From an uncultured Duodenibacillus sp. (GTDB lineage: Bacteria; Pseudomonadota; Gammaproteobacteria; Burkholderiales; Burkholderiaceae_F), in contig CALXQS010000012.1 in NCBI GenBank assembly GCA_944390715.1, positions 1 through 61,194 on the forward strand: a stretch of 61,194 nucleotides of DNA. Reading direction: 5' to 3'. Below the pieces are notes generated by a model. It saw nothing but the letters and a program-made list of their open reading frames with translations. It did not search any database and was not told the origin of the DNA. Within the stretch, counting starts at the first letter, position 1; each line of letters opens with the position of its first letter. This document shows positions 53,602-61,194 of this stretch, piece after piece. Position numbers and translations under genes: made by a program.

Positions 53602-55029
53602 TTAGAAGCGGAAGTCGCGCTCGCCCTCTTCAATGCGCTTTAAGCGTTTGATCGAGGCCAGACGCACCTTCTCGTGCGTGATCTTGGGCAGTTCATTTTC
53701 AATCACCTGAAGACCAAGCTCGCGCGTCTTGGGAGAGGCATAGTCGCAGAGATACTCCTTGATCGTCATGACGGCATTGGCCTGACAATACATGGCAATT
53801 TCACCGGTCTTGGCATATTCCATGAATCGATCTCCGGTGCGGCCGGCTCGGTAGCAGGCAGTGCAGAAGCTCGGCAGATAGCCGTTTGCCAAAAGCCAGC
53901 CCATCACTTCGTCAAGGCTTCTGCGGTCGCTCGTATCAAACTGAGCGGTATTTTCAACATCCCGAATGTCCTTGATCGTATAGCCGCCCACAGAGGTGCG
54001 CGAACCGCCGGAAATTTGCGAAATGCCGAGCTTAAGCGCCTCGGTGCGGATTCGCTCGCTCTCACGCGTGGACATGATCATGCCCGTGTAAGGAACAGCC
54101 AAGCGGATGAGCGCAACAATCTTCAAGAAGATGTCGTCGGGCACTGCATTGCTGAATGTCGTCGGATCAATATCGTCGGCCGGACAAATGCGAGGCACGG
54201 AAATCGTATGCGGACCGACCCCGTGAACGGCTTCAAGATGCTCGGCGTGCATCAGCAGGCCGATAAAGTCATACTTGTAAAGGTTAAGCCCGAAAAGAAC
54301 GCCCAGCCCCACGTCGTCAATCCCGGCCTGCATGGCACGGTCATGCGCCTCGGTATGGTAGGCATAATCGCTCTTAGGTCCCTTCGGATGAAGCTCTTCG
54401 TAGGTCTTCTTGTGATACGTCTCTTGAAAGAGCTGATAGGTGCCGATCTGCGCATCATGCAACTTCTTGTAGTTTTCCACCGTCGTGGCGGCAATGTTGA
54501 CGTTCACGCGGCGAATGGCGCCGTTTTTATGCTTAATTGAATAGATCGTCTTGATCGACTCAAGGATGTACTCAATCGGATTTTCCTTGGGATGTTCGCC
54601 GGCTTCAAGCAGCAGGCGCTTGTGCCCCTGATCCTGAAGTGCAATCACCTCTCGGCGAATTTCTTCCTGCGAGAGCTTCTTGCGGATGATGTTCTTGTTC
54701 TTGGCGTGATACGGGCAGTACGTGCAGGTATTGACGCAATAGTTGGAAAGATACAGCGGAGCAAAAAGAACAATGCGCTTGCCGTAGATGTGTTCCTTGA
54801 CCGAAATAGCGGTATGAAGGATTTTTTCGTTGACCTCCGGCAGATCGCATGCCATCAAAACAGCGGCCTCACGGTGCGTCATGCCCTTGAAGGCAAGCGC
54901 CTTGTCGAGAATCTGATTGATGAGCTCAATGTCGTGCTTGTGCTCTTCGCCATAGGCAAGAGAGGCCTGTATCTCATCGTCGTTGATGAACTCTTCGGCC
55001 GCAAGCGACCGAGGATCGTACTGCGTCAT
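53602..55029 (-). CDS. hydG: Radical SAM enzyme HydG ([FeFe] hydrogenase H-cluster maturase), isolated
   Basis: The 475-residue protein has the radical-SAM motif CVNTCTYC (Cys98, 102, 105) and the C-terminal C-X2-C-X22-C (Cys389, 392, 415) that binds HydG's second cluster. ThiH lacks that last motif, so this is not simply ThiH. GVGPHTISVPR contains His274, matching the histidine near the dangler-iron site. The enzyme cleaves tyrosine to p-cresol, CO and cyanide to build an Fe-CO-CN synthon. No hydE, hydF or hydrogenase gene is visible in this window. A LysR gene is divergent. Confidence 0.9.
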   Translation of the reverse strand: MTQYDPRSLAAEEFINDDEIQASLAYGEEHKHDIELINQILDKALAFKGMTHREAAVLMACDLPEVNEKILHTAISVKEHIYGKRIVLFAPLYLSNYCVNTCTYCPYHAKNKNIIRKKLSQEEIRREVIALQDQGHKRLLLEAGEHPKENPIEYILESIKTIYSIKHKNGAIRRVNVNIAATTVENYKKLHDAQIGTYQLFQETYHKKTYEELHPKGPKSDYAYHTEAHDRAMQAGIDDVGLGVLFGLNLYKYDFIGLLMHAEHLEAVHGVGPHTISVPRICPADDIDPTTFSNAVPDDIFLKIVALIRLAVPYTGMIMSTRESERIRTEALKLGISQISGGSRTSVGGYTIKDIRDVENTAQFDTSDRRSLDEVMGWLLANGYLPSFCTACYRAGRTGDRFMEYAKTGEIAMYCQANAVMTIKEYLCDYASPKTRELGLQVIENELPKITHEKVRLASIKRLKRIEEGERDFRF

Positions 55030-55115
55030 GAACGTATCTCCTTGGGATTTTTCGTGTTGCTGCTATTGTCCTGCGCTGCTTTTGAGCAGCTCTCAGAGGT
55101 CTGCGGCTTGCACCA

Positions 55116-55160
55116 ACAAAAAAAACCGGCTGGCGGTGCTCGCCAACCGGCCCTGAAAAA
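55116..55160 (-). terminator. Intrinsic-terminator-like hairpin in the hydG leader
   Basis: On the minus strand CCGG-t-TGGCG pairs with CGCCA-g-CCGG, followed by TTTTTTTTG, and a second T-run precedes it. It lies about 90 bases upstream of the hydG start codon and downstream of any promoter near 55.3 kb, so it could act as an attenuator or end a separate small RNA. Confidence 0.65.
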
Positions 55161-55321
55161 AAATGCATTACCTCAGTGCGACAGAGCTGTTCGGGGAACA
55201 TTCTGCAGCCAACCGTCTCTTGCCGTCTGCAGCGTATATCCGCCTCAGATGTCTCGGTGCGTATTCTGAACGATTTGCTATATTACGTAAAGTGCAAAGA
55301 TTACAAGGTTAATTGCAAAAA

Positions 55322-56284
55322 ATGGAACTTAAATCCAAATCCATCAAGCTTTTCTGCTCTGTGGTTGAAACTGGAAGCCTGCTTGCGGCCGCCAACAAGA
55401 ACTCGCTGTCGGCCTCAGCAGCCTCGCGCACCGTCACGCAGCTCGAGGACCGTCTTGGCGTGCAGCTGTTTGACCGCACGACAAAAACTCTCACTTTAAC
55501 CCCTGAGGGGATGGAGTTTTATCGCGTCGCCATGGAATCGGTACGCGCCTGGAAGCGTCTTGAAGACTTCAGCAAAGAGAGGCTTTCTAAAAAGCACCCT
55601 CTTCGAATTGCCGTGCTCGCCCGACACTGCTCGGATGTGATCATTCCCGCCGTGGTCAAAATCCTCAAACGCCATGAAAAGACGATGAGCGTTACGATGG
55701 ACGTTCACGCAAGCCGAGACATCTATTATTCAAAATATTCGCATCCCTTCGATGTTGGTTTCGGCACGCTTTTGAGCACGCATGACGATTTGCAGAAAGT
55801 GCCGATTGCGCACATCCCGTTTCGTCTTGTGGTGTCTGAAGAAAATCCGCTCTCAAAAAAAGACAAGGTCTCGCGCAGCGACTACGCCTCGGAATCTTTT
55901 GTCGTCCTCTCGCGAGATACGCCCGAGCGCGAGTACTCCGATCGGCTTCTTCCCGAACACGGCCTTGAGCACATTACCGCTGAAGTATCCTCTACTCAGG
56001 TAGCCTTGCGTTTCGTCAAGCGCAACGTCGGCGTGCATTTCACCGACATGCTTGCCGCCAAATCCGTGAGCGCCGACTGCCGAGCCCTTGAAATCGAAGA
56101 TCAGCTCACCATTCCCTTTTTTGTTTTCTGGCCCAGATCAAGTCAAGCGCTGCCGGACGTCATCGTCGAGTGCATTGCGCAAATTGCCTCAAGCATCCAG
56201 GCCGCCGGCGTAAATCTCACCGAAGAAGGGAAAAACTTCCTGCTGCAAGCCGACCGCCTCAGCCTGCACTTTCCAATCAAATGA
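55322..56284 (+). CDS. LysR-family transcriptional regulator divergent from hydG
   Basis: The 320-residue protein has an N-terminal winged helix (KSIKLFCSVVETGSLLAAANKNSLSASAASRTVTQLEDRLGVQLFDRTTKTLTLT) and a LysR-type effector domain. Divergent placement from hydG is the classic position for a regulator of its neighbour. Effector unknown. The start at 55322 is an ATG with AAGGTT about 16 bases before; a TTG three codons earlier is possible. The intergenic region is 292 bases. Confidence 0.82.
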   Translation: MELKSKSIKLFCSVVETGSLLAAANKNSLSASAASRTVTQLEDRLGVQLFDRTTKTLTLTPEGMEFYRVAMESVRAWKRLEDFSKERLSKKHPLRIAVLARHCSDVIIPAVVKILKRHEKTMSVTMDVHASRDIYYSKYSHPFDVGFGTLLSTHDDLQKVPIAHIPFRLVVSEENPLSKKDKVSRSDYASESFVVLSRDTPEREYSDRLLPEHGLEHITAEVSSTQVALRFVKRNVGVHFTDMLAAKSVSADCRALEIEDQLTIPFFVFWPRSSQALPDVIVECIAQIASSIQAAGVNLTEEGKNFLLQADRLSLHFPIK

Positions 56285-56330
56285 GGCGCCTTGCCGGTCG
56301 AAAAGCTCTCTTCGCCCGCAAAGCGCCTCA
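56282..56330. terminator. Inverted repeat between LysR and the M16 protease (weak terminator)
   Basis: TGAGGCGC at 56282-56289, including the LysR stop codon, and GCGCCTCA at 56323-56330 could pair in both convergent transcripts. No T-run follows, and the loop is long. Confidence 0.4.
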
Positions 56331-56360
56331 TGCTGCAAAAGTCAGCCGGCACTCAAGGAA

Positions 56361-59075
56361 CTACTTGACTTTGCCTTTGGCAAGATCTCCTGCAAGAACA
56401 AACGTGATGTTCTTTTCCACGAGCATCTTTCTGACGGCCGCATTGACTTCTTCGAGCGTCAGACGACTGATGGCGTCTTCAAACTTTTTGCTGTCGGCAA
56501 AGGTCTTGCCCGAATCCATCATGACGACCCAGCTGTGCGCCAGATAGTCGTCCTGAGCGCGGCTCACGGCTCGGCTTTGCAAAATGCCCTTCTTGGCTTC
56601 ATCAAGTTCGGTCTGCGTCACGCCTTCCTTCACAATGCGGGCAATTTCCTCTCGAGCGCACTCCTCGGCTTTGAGCAAATTCTGCGGAGCCACGATGGCC
56701 GACATGTTCCAGCTTGCACGATTGCCGTGACGAGGCAGTCTTACGCGAGAACCCACGCCGTAGGAAAGTCCCTCTTTCTGACGCAGGCGGTTAACCAATC
56801 TGTTGCTCAAGCCCGTGCCGCCGCCCATGATCCAGTCGGCAACAACAAGCGCCGGAGCATCAGCGTCGTCGACATTTGCCGGAAAATCGACTCGAGCAAA
56901 GATCGCCGCATTTTCTTTGGACGGCGTATCGATCAGAATCCGGTCGGCAGCTACCGGCTTGTATTCGCTCCAGTAGCGCTTGTAGTCGTATTTCGGATCG
57001 GCATTTTTCTTGTTGCCGACGGACTTCTCAAGGGCAGCCTTTACCGCAGCCGGATCAAAGTCGCCCACCACAGCTACTTGACCGTGACCGTTTGAGACGG
57101 CTTTGACAAACCAGTCGTAGACCTCATCGCGGCTGACCTTGCCGAGCTCTTCGCGCAAATAGGCATTGCGCGTCGGATTGCGAGGATCGCCCAGCGGATA
57201 AACCTCAAAGTGCTTCAAAAGCGCGTCGCGGCCAAGCGCAATCGGATCATCGCTGCGGCTCTCAAGCATTGTCGAGAGCTGCCGAACGAACTGATCAAAT
57301 TCCTTTTCCGGGAACGTGCTGCGCGCAATCAAATTGCCCATCAGTTCAATTGCATTGACCACATTGGGAGCCGTCGTCGTAAAGCCCAGCACGTCGCCCT
57401 GCACTTTGAGCTCGGTTTGACGATCGGCAATGTGCTTGCGGTCCATCTGATCCGTGCCGCGTGAGAGCATCGGCTCGACCAGATAGTTGAGCACAGTCTT
57501 TCCAGTCGTCGTCTCGAGATTGCCGTACTGAAACGACGTCAGCACCGTTACCGTCTGGCCGCGGGTCTTCTTCGGCAGCAGCGCAACGTCGACTCCATTG
57601 ATGCTGAGCCGTTCGGTACGGGCATCAATGTTGGCCTGGCTAACGTCAAACGCTTCGGCCACATCGCCTTCGCGCTTAAAAGTCGTCTTGGCAATGACTT
57701 CCTTCACATCGGGCGTGGTCATATAAGGCGCACGGCGCGGATGATCATCAGGAATGAATTTGCCCACCACGCGATTGTCCCGCACGAAATATGTCGCTGC
57801 AGCTTCGTTGACGGCTGCAGGCGTCACCTTGGCCGTCGAGTCTCGATCGGCAAAGAAAAGCCTCCAGTCGCCCAATGCGATGTAGTCCGAAAGATCAACG
57901 GCAAACTGTTCGGGATCGCTTAACGTACGCTCATAGTCAATGGCCGCTTCAGCCAAGCTGGTTTTGACTTCTTCGTCGGTTGCCGGCTTTTTGGCAAACG
58001 TGCGCTCAATGACATCAATCATCTTGTTCTTGACGACTTCAATGTTGTCGCCCTTTTTAACCATGGCGCCAAACATCACAAAGCCGGGGTTCTTAGCCGA
58101 CAGCGCCCATCCGAACACCTGACTGGCCTGGCCGCTTTCGACGAGCTCCTTGTAAAGGCGTCCGCGCGGGGACTCCGACAAAATATCGACGGCCGTTTCA
58201 ACAGCATTGCAGTCTTCAGCCAAAGCCGAGGGTATGCGGTACCCCACGGCCACAAGCTGCATTTCGCCCGGGCGGCGAATCTCAAATTCGCGTGCGCCGT
58301 CGGCCGTGGGCTCTACCGTCCATTCACGCGGCAGTACGCGTTCGGGGCGCTTGATCTTTCCGAAAGTCTCGCTGATCCACTCAAGAACCTTCGCCTCATC
58401 GAACTTGCCCGACACGGTCAGCACGGCGTTGTCTGGCTGATACCACTTGCGGTAAAACGCCTGAAGATTTTCAATGGGCACGTTTTCAATGTCGCTGCGT
58501 GCTCCGATTGTGCTTCTGCCATATGCGTGCCAGTCAAAGAGCACGGACTGCATGCGCTTGAGCATGACGCTCACGGGCTTGTTTTCTCCCATCTCGTATT
58601 CGTTGCGCACCACAGTCATTTCCGTATCAAGATCCTTCTTGGCGATAAAGGAGTTGACCATGGCGTCTGCGCTCCAGCCCAATGCCCAGCGCATATTGTC
58701 GTCATTGGCCGTAAAGCTCACAAAGTAGTTGGTGCGGTCGAGCCAGGTCGTGCCGTTCATGCGAAATCCGCGGCGCGTGAACTCCTTGGTCGGATCCGGG
58801 TAGTTTTTGCTGCCCTTGAACATCAGGTGCTCAAGCAGATGCGCCATGCCGGTTTCGCCGTAATTTTCCATACGGCTTCCAACCAGATAAGTCGTATTGA
58901 CGGTGGCCGTGGGTTTGCTTTGATCGGCAAACAACACAATCTTCAAACCGTTGTCAAGCTCATAGCTCTTGATTCCTTCAACCGTATCGAGCTCCTTGAT
59001 GCCGGCGGCCGACGCGGCATCCATTGCAGTCACTGCAGCAATCGTCATAAGTAAAGTCTTAATTCCTGTTTGCAT
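56361..59075 (-). CDS. M16-family (pitrilysin) zinc metalloprotease, fused two-domain, exported
   Basis: The 904-residue protein has a signal peptide (MQTGIKTLLMTIAAVTAMDAASAAG) and a first M16 domain with the inverted zinc motif H79-L-L-E-H83, and the downstream third-ligand region NEYEMGEN. A second M16 half (from about residue 460) lacks the HXXEH motif, as in the usual active/inactive pair. Many Betaproteobacteria encode the two halves as separate genes; here they are fused. The ATG at 59075 was chosen because it opens a signal peptide; the long extension upstream is not similar to known proteins. Confidence 0.88.
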   Translation of the reverse strand: MQTGIKTLLMTIAAVTAMDAASAAGIKELDTVEGIKSYELDNGLKIVLFADQSKPTATVNTTYLVGSRMENYGETGMAHLLEHLMFKGSKNYPDPTKEFTRRGFRMNGTTWLDRTNYFVSFTANDDNMRWALGWSADAMVNSFIAKKDLDTEMTVVRNEYEMGENKPVSVMLKRMQSVLFDWHAYGRSTIGARSDIENVPIENLQAFYRKWYQPDNAVLTVSGKFDEAKVLEWISETFGKIKRPERVLPREWTVEPTADGAREFEIRRPGEMQLVAVGYRIPSALAEDCNAVETAVDILSESPRGRLYKELVESGQASQVFGWALSAKNPGFVMFGAMVKKGDNIEVVKNKMIDVIERTFAKKPATDEEVKTSLAEAAIDYERTLSDPEQFAVDLSDYIALGDWRLFFADRDSTAKVTPAAVNEAAATYFVRDNRVVGKFIPDDHPRRAPYMTTPDVKEVIAKTTFKREGDVAEAFDVSQANIDARTERLSINGVDVALLPKKTRGQTVTVLTSFQYGNLETTTGKTVLNYLVEPMLSRGTDQMDRKHIADRQTELKVQGDVLGFTTTAPNVVNAIELMGNLIARSTFPEKEFDQFVRQLSTMLESRSDDPIALGRDALLKHFEVYPLGDPRNPTRNAYLREELGKVSRDEVYDWFVKAVSNGHGQVAVVGDFDPAAVKAALEKSVGNKKNADPKYDYKRYWSEYKPVAADRILIDTPSKENAAIFARVDFPANVDDADAPALVVADWIMGGGTGLSNRLVNRLRQKEGLSYGVGSRVRLPRHGNRASWNMSAIVAPQNLLKAEECAREEIARIVKEGVTQTELDEAKKGILQSRAVSRAQDDYLAHSWVVMMDSGKTFADSKKFEDAISRLTLEEVNAAVRKMLVEKNITFVLAGDLAKGKVK

Positions 59076-59559
59076 AAAGATCAATTGTCTAAAAATGGCT
59101 CGAGGGCCTGCTGAAGCTCCCTTCTCTATATTTGAATTAGAAGACGAAAGCCCCGCCGACCGTAAAACCGTTTGCGCGGCTGTTTGTCCAAACGGAACTG
59201 CACCAAGATCAACGGTGAATTCCGCCGCAAGAGCGCCGCGACATCTCAAACGGAACGAATATTTCGCAAAGCCTATCGAGACATCGTAGATAAAAGCGCT
59301 CCAAGCCGCTACAAATTGTGTTCGCATGTTACCTTGCCGCCGGCTGGCGCGACAAGATCTCTCAAATTCAGATTTTTGACGTTTTTCTAAAGGGCTTTGC
59401 TGCGCCTTTGTGCATCGACGATCAGTCTTCCGAAACAAACCATCGAGCGCGGCAGCTGGGCCTTCAATGCGCACGAATTGCTCTTGCGTCGGACACGTAT
59501 AATTCGCCGCACCGCAACCATCGGCTCCCGATTGCTGGAGTTACCACTGGAACGACATC
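59076..59559. other. Divergent intergenic region between the M16 protease and yciB
   Basis: About 480 bases with no supported gene. A TATAAT at 59498-59503 may be the -10 of the yciB promoter; a TTGCTC lies 14 bases before, a poor spacing for -35. The M16 frame is open through most of this region on the minus strand but does not look like protein. Confidence 0.45.
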
Positions 59560-60168
59560 GTGAAGCTTTTATTTGATTTATTTCCCATCATTTTGTTTTT
59601 TGCCGCCTTCAAGTTCGGTCAGAGCGACCCGCAGGCTGCCGCCGACATGATCGGCTCGCTCATCGGCGGAAAGGCTGTTTCGCCGGAACAAGGACCGGTT
59701 CTGGCTGCCACGCTGGTGGCAATCGCCGCCACTTTCGTACAAGTCGGCATCGTATTTTTAAAAGGCAAGCGCCCGGAGCCAATGCTTTGGATCTCTCTTG
59801 CCGTCATCGTGGTCTTCGGTTCCTTGACGCTGTGGCTGCACAACGAGATGTTCATCAAATGGAAGCCCACGATTTTGTACTGGGTGTTCGGCTCGATTCT
59901 GCTCTTTGGAGAACTCACGTCGAAAAACTTTCTCACCAAGCTGCTCGGCAAGCAGATTGACCTTCCCGCTCAGGCATGGGGCACCATGCAGCGCGCCTGG
60001 ATCGGTTTTTTCTTTGCCACCGGCATCATCAATCTATTGGTTGCCTATACCTGCAGCACTGAAACATGGGTGAACTTCAAGCTTTTCGGGCTCATGGCGC
60101 TGACATTCATTTTTACAATTGCGCTTGGCTTCTGGGTTATGCGAACCGATAAATCGCTGACAAAATAA
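59560..60168 (+). CDS. yciB: YciB/IspZ-family inner-membrane septation protein
   Basis: The 202-residue protein starts at a GTG (MKLLFDLFPIILFFAAFK) after a TGGA, and has five hydrophobic segments with the family blocks FLKGKRPEPMLWISLAVIVVFG, WKPTILYWVFG, and the GTMQRAWIGFF segment. Relatives help coordinate cell envelope synthesis and division in the inner membrane. It is followed by a parvulin after 30 bases; in many relatives a bolA gene lies between. Confidence 0.92.
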   Translation: MKLLFDLFPIILFFAAFKFGQSDPQAAADMIGSLIGGKAVSPEQGPVLAATLVAIAATFVQVGIVFLKGKRPEPMLWISLAVIVVFGSLTLWLHNEMFIKWKPTILYWVFGSILLFGELTSKNFLTKLLGKQIDLPAQAWGTMQRAWIGFFFATGIINLLVAYTCSTETWVNFKLFGLMALTFIFTIALGFWVMRTDKSLTK

Positions 60169-60198
60169 AGACACTTTTTTGATGCGAGGATTTACTCT

Positions 60199-61023
60199 AT
60201 GTCTTTAAAGAAAACCATGCTTTGTCTGGGCGCAGCATCTGCCGCATTGATCATCGGCACCGTCCAGGCGGCCACCACTTCGTTTACCGTCAACGGCGAG
60301 CTCGTGAGCAAAGCCCAGCAAGAGCAGCTCATCAAAGCCACGACGGCACGCGGCCAGGCCCGCACCCCGCAGCTGGAAAATCAGGTACGCTACCTCCTCA
60401 CCCGCGACAAGCTGCTTCTGCAGGAAGCCAAAAAGCAGAAGATTGCCTCGCGCGACGACGTGCGCCGCATGATTGACAATGCCACCAAGAACATTTTGAT
60501 GAGCACGGTGATCAATGATTGGGTCGCCAAGAATCCGGTCAAGGACGAAGACGTCAAGGCTCTTTTTGACAGCGAGAAGAAGCGCTGGGGCAACACGGAA
60601 GTTTCCGTACGTCACATTCTCGTCAAGGATGAGAAATCAGCCCGTCAGATTCTGAAGGATGTCCGCAATGGCGGCGACTTTGACAAAATCGCCCGTGAAA
60701 AGTCCATCGATACGCTGCAAAACCGTGCATTGGGAGGCCTGATCGAGTGGAATTCTCCCAATATGTTCGACAAGGAATTTGCAGCAAGCTTCAAAAATCT
60801 CAAACCCGGTCAGATCGCCAAAAATCCCGTAAAGACGCATTTGGGATGGCACGTCGTCAAGCTTGAAGGAAAGCGCCCTGCTCAGCGCTATTCAAACTAC
60901 GAAGCTGAAGCTCCGCTGCTGCGCCAGCTGCTTACGCAGCAGCGCGTGCAGACTTATGTCGACAATTTGATCAAGGCGGCCAAAATTGAAGATGTAGCCG
61001 ACGCCAAGAAAGGCAAAAAATAA
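60199..61023 (+). CDS. Exported peptidyl-prolyl cis-trans isomerase (parvulin type)
   Basis: The 274-residue protein has a signal peptide (MSLKKTMLCLGAASAALIIG to about VQA), an N-terminal helical chaperone-like region, and a parvulin domain from about residue 135: VRHILVKDEKSARQIL, GGDFDKIAREKSID, LGWHVVKLEGKRP. It probably folds periplasmic and outer-membrane proteins, like PpiC/SurA-type foldases. It ends at a strong terminator. Confidence 0.9.
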   Translation: MSLKKTMLCLGAASAALIIGTVQAATTSFTVNGELVSKAQQEQLIKATTARGQARTPQLENQVRYLLTRDKLLLQEAKKQKIASRDDVRRMIDNATKNILMSTVINDWVAKNPVKDEDVKALFDSEKKRWGNTEVSVRHILVKDEKSARQILKDVRNGGDFDKIAREKSIDTLQNRALGGLIEWNSPNMFDKEFAASFKNLKPGQIAKNPVKTHLGWHVVKLEGKRPAQRYSNYEAEAPLLRQLLTQQRVQTYVDNLIKAAKIEDVADAKKGKK

Positions 61024-61050
61024 CGCCTTTTCTCCTTTTTCAAGCTCAAC

Positions 61051-61087
61051 GGCACGCTTCCGAACAGTTCGGAGCGTGCCTTTTTTT
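61051..61087 (+). terminator. Rho-independent terminator after the parvulin gene
   Basis: GGCACGCTCCGAA-type arms (GGCACGCTTCCGAA against TTCGGAGCGTGCC) around a 3-base loop, followed by TTTTTTT. Confidence 0.9.
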
Positions 61088-61194
61088 CTTGGCGAAAACG
61101 AAGTTGTAACTTTCGCACCCAAACTCCCGGTTAACTGATTCCTAACAGCGAAGGACTTTAGGCGGGAGCTTCAAACCCAGCAGCGCGAGCATAT

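Noticed and set aside
53602..55029. Annotation of the radical SAM gene as thiamine enzyme ThiH
   Set aside because: The C-terminal C-X2-C-X22-C cluster motif and no thi genes nearby favour HydG.
59076..59474. 133-codon N-terminal extension of the M16 protease
   Set aside because: The ATG at 59075 opens a signal peptide; the extension is basic, unlike exported proteins, and overlaps the promoter region.

Overview
The window is a moderately GC-rich, densely coded bacterial chromosome segment with no visible mobile element, CRISPR array, rRNA or tRNA. Several gene orders are those of Betaproteobacteria/Burkholderiales: ribF-ileS-lspA-coaBC-dut, folC-SPOR-cvpA-purF, recG-oxyR, rsmB-purN, and yciB next to a parvulin. 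The metabolism (aspartate ammonia-lyase, Dcu exchanger, Wolinella-type fumarate reductase, formate-THF ligase, ETF, a HydG homologue) points to an anaerobic, probably asaccharolytic gut member of Burkholderiales. Sutterellaceae (Sutterella/Parasutterella-like) is my best guess; it is an inference from gene content, not from a database match.

Layout. 0-1.5 kb: relics of a type III secretion export apparatus (sctT lacking its 5' half, sctU lacking its 3' end). 1.7-4 kb: rsmB and purN. 4.6-11.4 kb: ribF, ileS, lspA, coaBC, a small membrane-protein gene and dut. 11.5-15.8 kb: AzgA-type purine permease, pyridoxamine kinase, etfBA. 15.8-18.5 kb: a regulatory region with three phased palindromes, a 45-residue membrane peptide gene, and fhs. 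18.7-22.2 kb: orphan HipA-family kinase, azoR, AbrB-family membrane protein. 22.3-28.1 kb: purF, cvpA, SPOR protein, folC, a methyltransferase and a site-2 protease, all on the minus strand. 28.2-34.8 kb: dcu, aspA, frdB, frdA, also minus. 35.5-41.2 kb: recG, oxyR, a methyltransferase, a membrane protein and a Sel1-repeat protein. 41.9-46 kb: an HU-type protein with a Cys-rich tail, a lipoprotein, and a FecB/BtuF-FecCD-ATPase importer. 46.2-49.2 kb: a small exported protein divergent from ompR-envZ. 49.5-53.4 kb: a second ABC importer. 53.6-56.3 kb: hydG divergent from a LysR regulator. 56.4-61 kb: M16 protease, yciB, parvulin.

How the genes fit together. aspA, dcu and frdAB form an aspartate-to-fumarate-to-succinate module: AspA deaminates aspartate, the Dcu carrier exchanges C4-dicarboxylates, and FrdAB reduces fumarate. 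The membrane cytochrome b anchor (frdC) expected beside frdAB is not in the window. fhs, purN, purF and folC belong to the same folate/one-carbon/purine network. HydG, which makes Fe-CO-CN units for [FeFe] hydrogenase, stands alone without hydE, hydF or a hydrogenase gene, behind an apparent terminator in its own leader.

The most unexpected non-coding signal is a palindrome, CTAAG-N8-CTTAG. It occurs exactly three times, each time intergenic: ahead of ileS, ahead of aspA, and between frdA and recG. A second is a set of three helically phased TGAA-N6-TTCA palindromes ahead of etfBA. Both look like operator sets for regulators not encoded in this window.
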